From the NCBI RefSeq assembly GCF_006538745.1, contig NZ_BJLR01000018.1, positions 51,789 through 115,788 on the forward strand: a stretch of 64,000 nucleotides of DNA. Direction: 5' to 3'. Position numbers and translations under genes: made by a program. The notes below the pieces were generated by a model. The model did not search any database and was not told the DNA's origin. It worked only from the letters and a program-made list of their open reading frames with translations. The stretch comes from Cellulomonas cellasea (GTDB taxonomy: Bacteria; Actinomycetota; Actinomycetes; Actinomycetales; Cellulomonadaceae). Positions 62,199-64,000 of this stretch are shown here, in pieces. Each line of letters begins with the position of its first letter. The stretch's first letter is position 1.

Positions 62199-63871
62199 CC
62201 ACGCTGCGGGGGGCCGGCGTCGGGCGCGGCGCGGTGGTCGGCCCGGTCGCGCGCGCCCACCCCGCGCCGACGGTCGACGCGTCGGCACCGGCCGAGGAGG
62301 ACCGCGCGGCCGCCACGGCGTCCGTCGTCGCGGCGTTCGCGTCCGTCGCCGACACGCTCGAGGCCCGCGCGGAGCGGTCGAGCGGAACCGTCGCGAACGT
62401 CCTCACGGCGACCGCCGCGATGGCCCGCGACACCGAGCTGACCGACCAGGTCGCTGTGCGGATCGACGCCGGGCAGTCCGCGCCGTTCGCCGTGGACCGG
62501 GCCGTCGCCGAGTTCGTCGACCTGTTCACGCAGGCCGGCGGCTACCTCGCCGAGCGCGTCACGGACCTGCTCAGCGTGCGCGACCGCGTCCTCGCGCTGC
62601 TCACCGGCCAGCCCGAGCCCGGCGTCCCGGCACTCACCGAGCCCGCGGTCGTCGTCGCCGACGACCTCTCGCCCGCCGACACCGCGGCCCTCGAGCTCGA
62701 CAAGGTGCTCGCCATCGTCATCGAGCGCGGCGGCCCGACGGGTCACACCGCGATCATCGCCGGGCAGCTCGGCATCCCGTGCGTCGTGCGCGTCGTCGGC
62801 GCCTCCACGCTGACCGACGGCACCGTCGTCGCGGTCGACGCGGCGGCCGGCACGATCGTCGTCGACCCCGACGACGACGTCCGCGCCCGCGTCGAGGTGC
62901 GCCGGCGCGGCCTGGCGACGCTCGCCGAGACCACCGACGCGGGCAGCACGTCCGACGGGCACGGCGTCGCGCTGCTCGCCAACATCGGCACCGCCGAGGA
63001 CGCCGAGCGGCTCACCGGAGCGGCCGTCGAGGGCGTCGGCCTGTTCCGCACCGAGGTCCTCTACCTCGGTCGGACCACCGCGCCTACCGAGGACGAGCAG
63101 GCCGAGCAGTACGCCCGCGCGCTCACCGGCCTCGAGGGCCGCAAGGTCGTCATCCGCACGCTCGACGCCGGCGCCGACAAGCCGCTCGCGTTCGTCACCC
63201 GCGACGGCGAGGAGAACCCGGCGCTCGGCGTCCGCGGCTTCCGGCTCGTCCGGGCCGACGAGGGCCTGCTGCGCACCCAGCTGCGGGCCATCGCCCGTGC
63301 GGCCGAGGCCACCGGCGGCGAGCCGTGGGTCATGGCGCCCATGGTCGCGACCGTCGAGGAGGCCGCGCAGTTCGCGGCCCTCGCCCGGGACGCGGGCGTG
63401 CGCACCGTCGGCGTCATGGTCGAGGTCCCGTCCGCCGCGCTGCGGGCCGCCGACCTGCTCGCGGAGGTCGACTTCATCTCGATCGGCACCAACGACCTCG
63501 CGCAGTACACGATGGCGACCGACCGCCTGCTCGGTGAGCTCGTCGACCTCCTCGACCCGTGGCAGCCCGCCGTGCTCGACCTCGTGGCGACCGCCGCCGC
63601 AGCCGGCACCGCCGCCGGCAAGCCCGTGGGCGTCTGCGGGGAGTCGGCGGCCGACCCCCTCATGGCGCTCGTCCTCACCGGCATGGGCGTCACGAGCCTG
63701 TCGATGTCGCCCGCCGCCGTGCCCGGCGTCCGGTTCGCCCTCAGCCGGCACTCGCTCGACGCCTGCCGGGGGCTCGCCAAGGTGGCACGGGCCGCGCGCA
63801 CGGCCGCCGACGCGCGCGCCGCATGCCTCGCGGAGGTCGACGCGGAGGTGCGAGAGATCCTGGCGCTCTGA
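62195..63871 (+). CDS. ptsI: PTS Enzyme I (phosphoenolpyruvate-protein phosphotransferase)
   Basis: A 558-residue enzyme that starts the PTS cascade by taking phosphate from PEP. The phosphohistidine domain has His184 in GGPTGHTAIIA; the helical HPr-binding subdomain lies at about 25-145. The C-terminal PEP-binding barrel has GVGLFRTEVLY, GIRTEF-like region, MVEVPSAAL, SIGTNDLAQYTMATDR and the active-site Cys in VGVCGESAADP. Slightly shorter than E. coli EI (575). GTG 62195 overlaps the HPr stop. With HPr, EIIA and EIICB it makes the locus a complete PTS. Confidence 0.96.
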   Translation: MTTLRGAGVGRGAVVGPVARAHPAPTVDASAPAEEDRAAATASVVAAFASVADTLEARAERSSGTVANVLTATAAMARDTELTDQVAVRIDAGQSAPFAVDRAVAEFVDLFTQAGGYLAERVTDLLSVRDRVLALLTGQPEPGVPALTEPAVVVADDLSPADTAALELDKVLAIVIERGGPTGHTAIIAGQLGIPCVVRVVGASTLTDGTVVAVDAAAGTIVVDPDDDVRARVEVRRRGLATLAETTDAGSTSDGHGVALLANIGTAEDAERLTGAAVEGVGLFRTEVLYLGRTTAPTEDEQAEQYARALTGLEGRKVVIRTLDAGADKPLAFVTRDGEENPALGVRGFRLVRADEGLLRTQLRAIARAAEATGGEPWVMAPMVATVEEAAQFAALARDAGVRTVGVMVEVPSAALRAADLLAEVDFISIGTNDLAQYTMATDRLLGELVDLLDPWQPAVLDLVATAAAAGTAAGKPVGVCGESAADPLMALVLTGMGVTSLSMSPAAVPGVRFALSRHSLDACRGLAKVARAARTAADARAACLAEVDAEVREILAL

Positions 63872-64000
63872 CGCCGGCAGGCCTGGGGCACGACGTGTGA
63901 CCGGGCGCGCGCGACGCAGGACGGGCGACGCAGCACGCACGACGCACGACGCTCGACCAACGACGCGGTCGCCGGACTCAACCCGGGGGCCGCGTCGTTT
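63872..64000. other. Right-edge intergenic sequence
   Basis: No gene, hairpin or promoter is supported in these 129 bases; they contain short GCACGAC-type direct repeats near 63936-63953. Confidence 0.5.

Overview
The window comes from a very high-GC actinobacterial chromosome. Third codon positions are almost all G or C, GTG starts are common, many genes look leaderless, and the CarD, DUF3263, LytR_C and DUF4032 families are actinobacterial. The gene order lpqE-like / carD / ispD / ispF / cysS / rlmB matches what I remember of Mycobacterium tuberculosis Rv3584-Rv3579c. The DUF3263 - LytR_C pair resembles Rv0430-Rv0431. A Micrococcales member (Cellulomonas-like) is my best guess, but this is an inference. 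I see no rRNA, transposase, phage gene, CRISPR array or riboswitch, and only one tRNA. This reads as ordinary chromosome with several accessory loci.

Layout. 1-4753: phosphate ABC transporter pst, with a second pstS after pstB. 4875-8255: LpqE-like lipoprotein, carD, a fused ispDF and a small hypothetical. 8295-15287: EamA exporter with divergent LysR, then a sugar-lactone FAD oxidoreductase, a TetR gene broken by an amber codon, an MFS transporter and a PLP enzyme. 15483-19235: cysS, rlmB and two acetyltransferases. 19261-29364 (minus strand): DUF4032 kinase-like protein, multi-sugar ABC ATPase, three tandem membrane-anchored beta-propeller paralogues, and otsB/otsA for trehalose. 29477-34447: Ser/Thr kinase with an acidic linker, membrane protein, DsbA-like protein, tRNA-Thr, secreted cupin and a hypothetical. 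34563-36537: divergent NarL-type response regulator and histidine kinase.

36965-39575 is a compact export module: an ER-type (SipW-like, Ser/His) signal peptidase with three small secreted proteins that seem to share a beta-sandwich domain. It is the most system-like unassigned locus here. 39599-44415 holds an SGNH hydrolase, ung, a DUF3263 protein, a LytR_C protein and a CIRCE-controlled groEL.

44721-56217 is one urea-nitrogen island. The urtABCDE importer, a GntR regulator, urea carboxylase and allophanate hydrolase import urea and split it with ATP and biotin rather than urease. The promoters of urtA and of urea carboxylase carry the same signature: GGAAACACC, a -10 at identical offset, and a TGTATACAC palindrome. 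56714-63871 is a sugar-alcohol PTS island: DeoR regulator, zinc dehydrogenase, mannitol-type EIICB and EIIA, a 1-phosphofructokinase-like PfkB, HPr and Enzyme I. No classical mtlD is visible, which raises the possibility of a route through fructose-1-phosphate.
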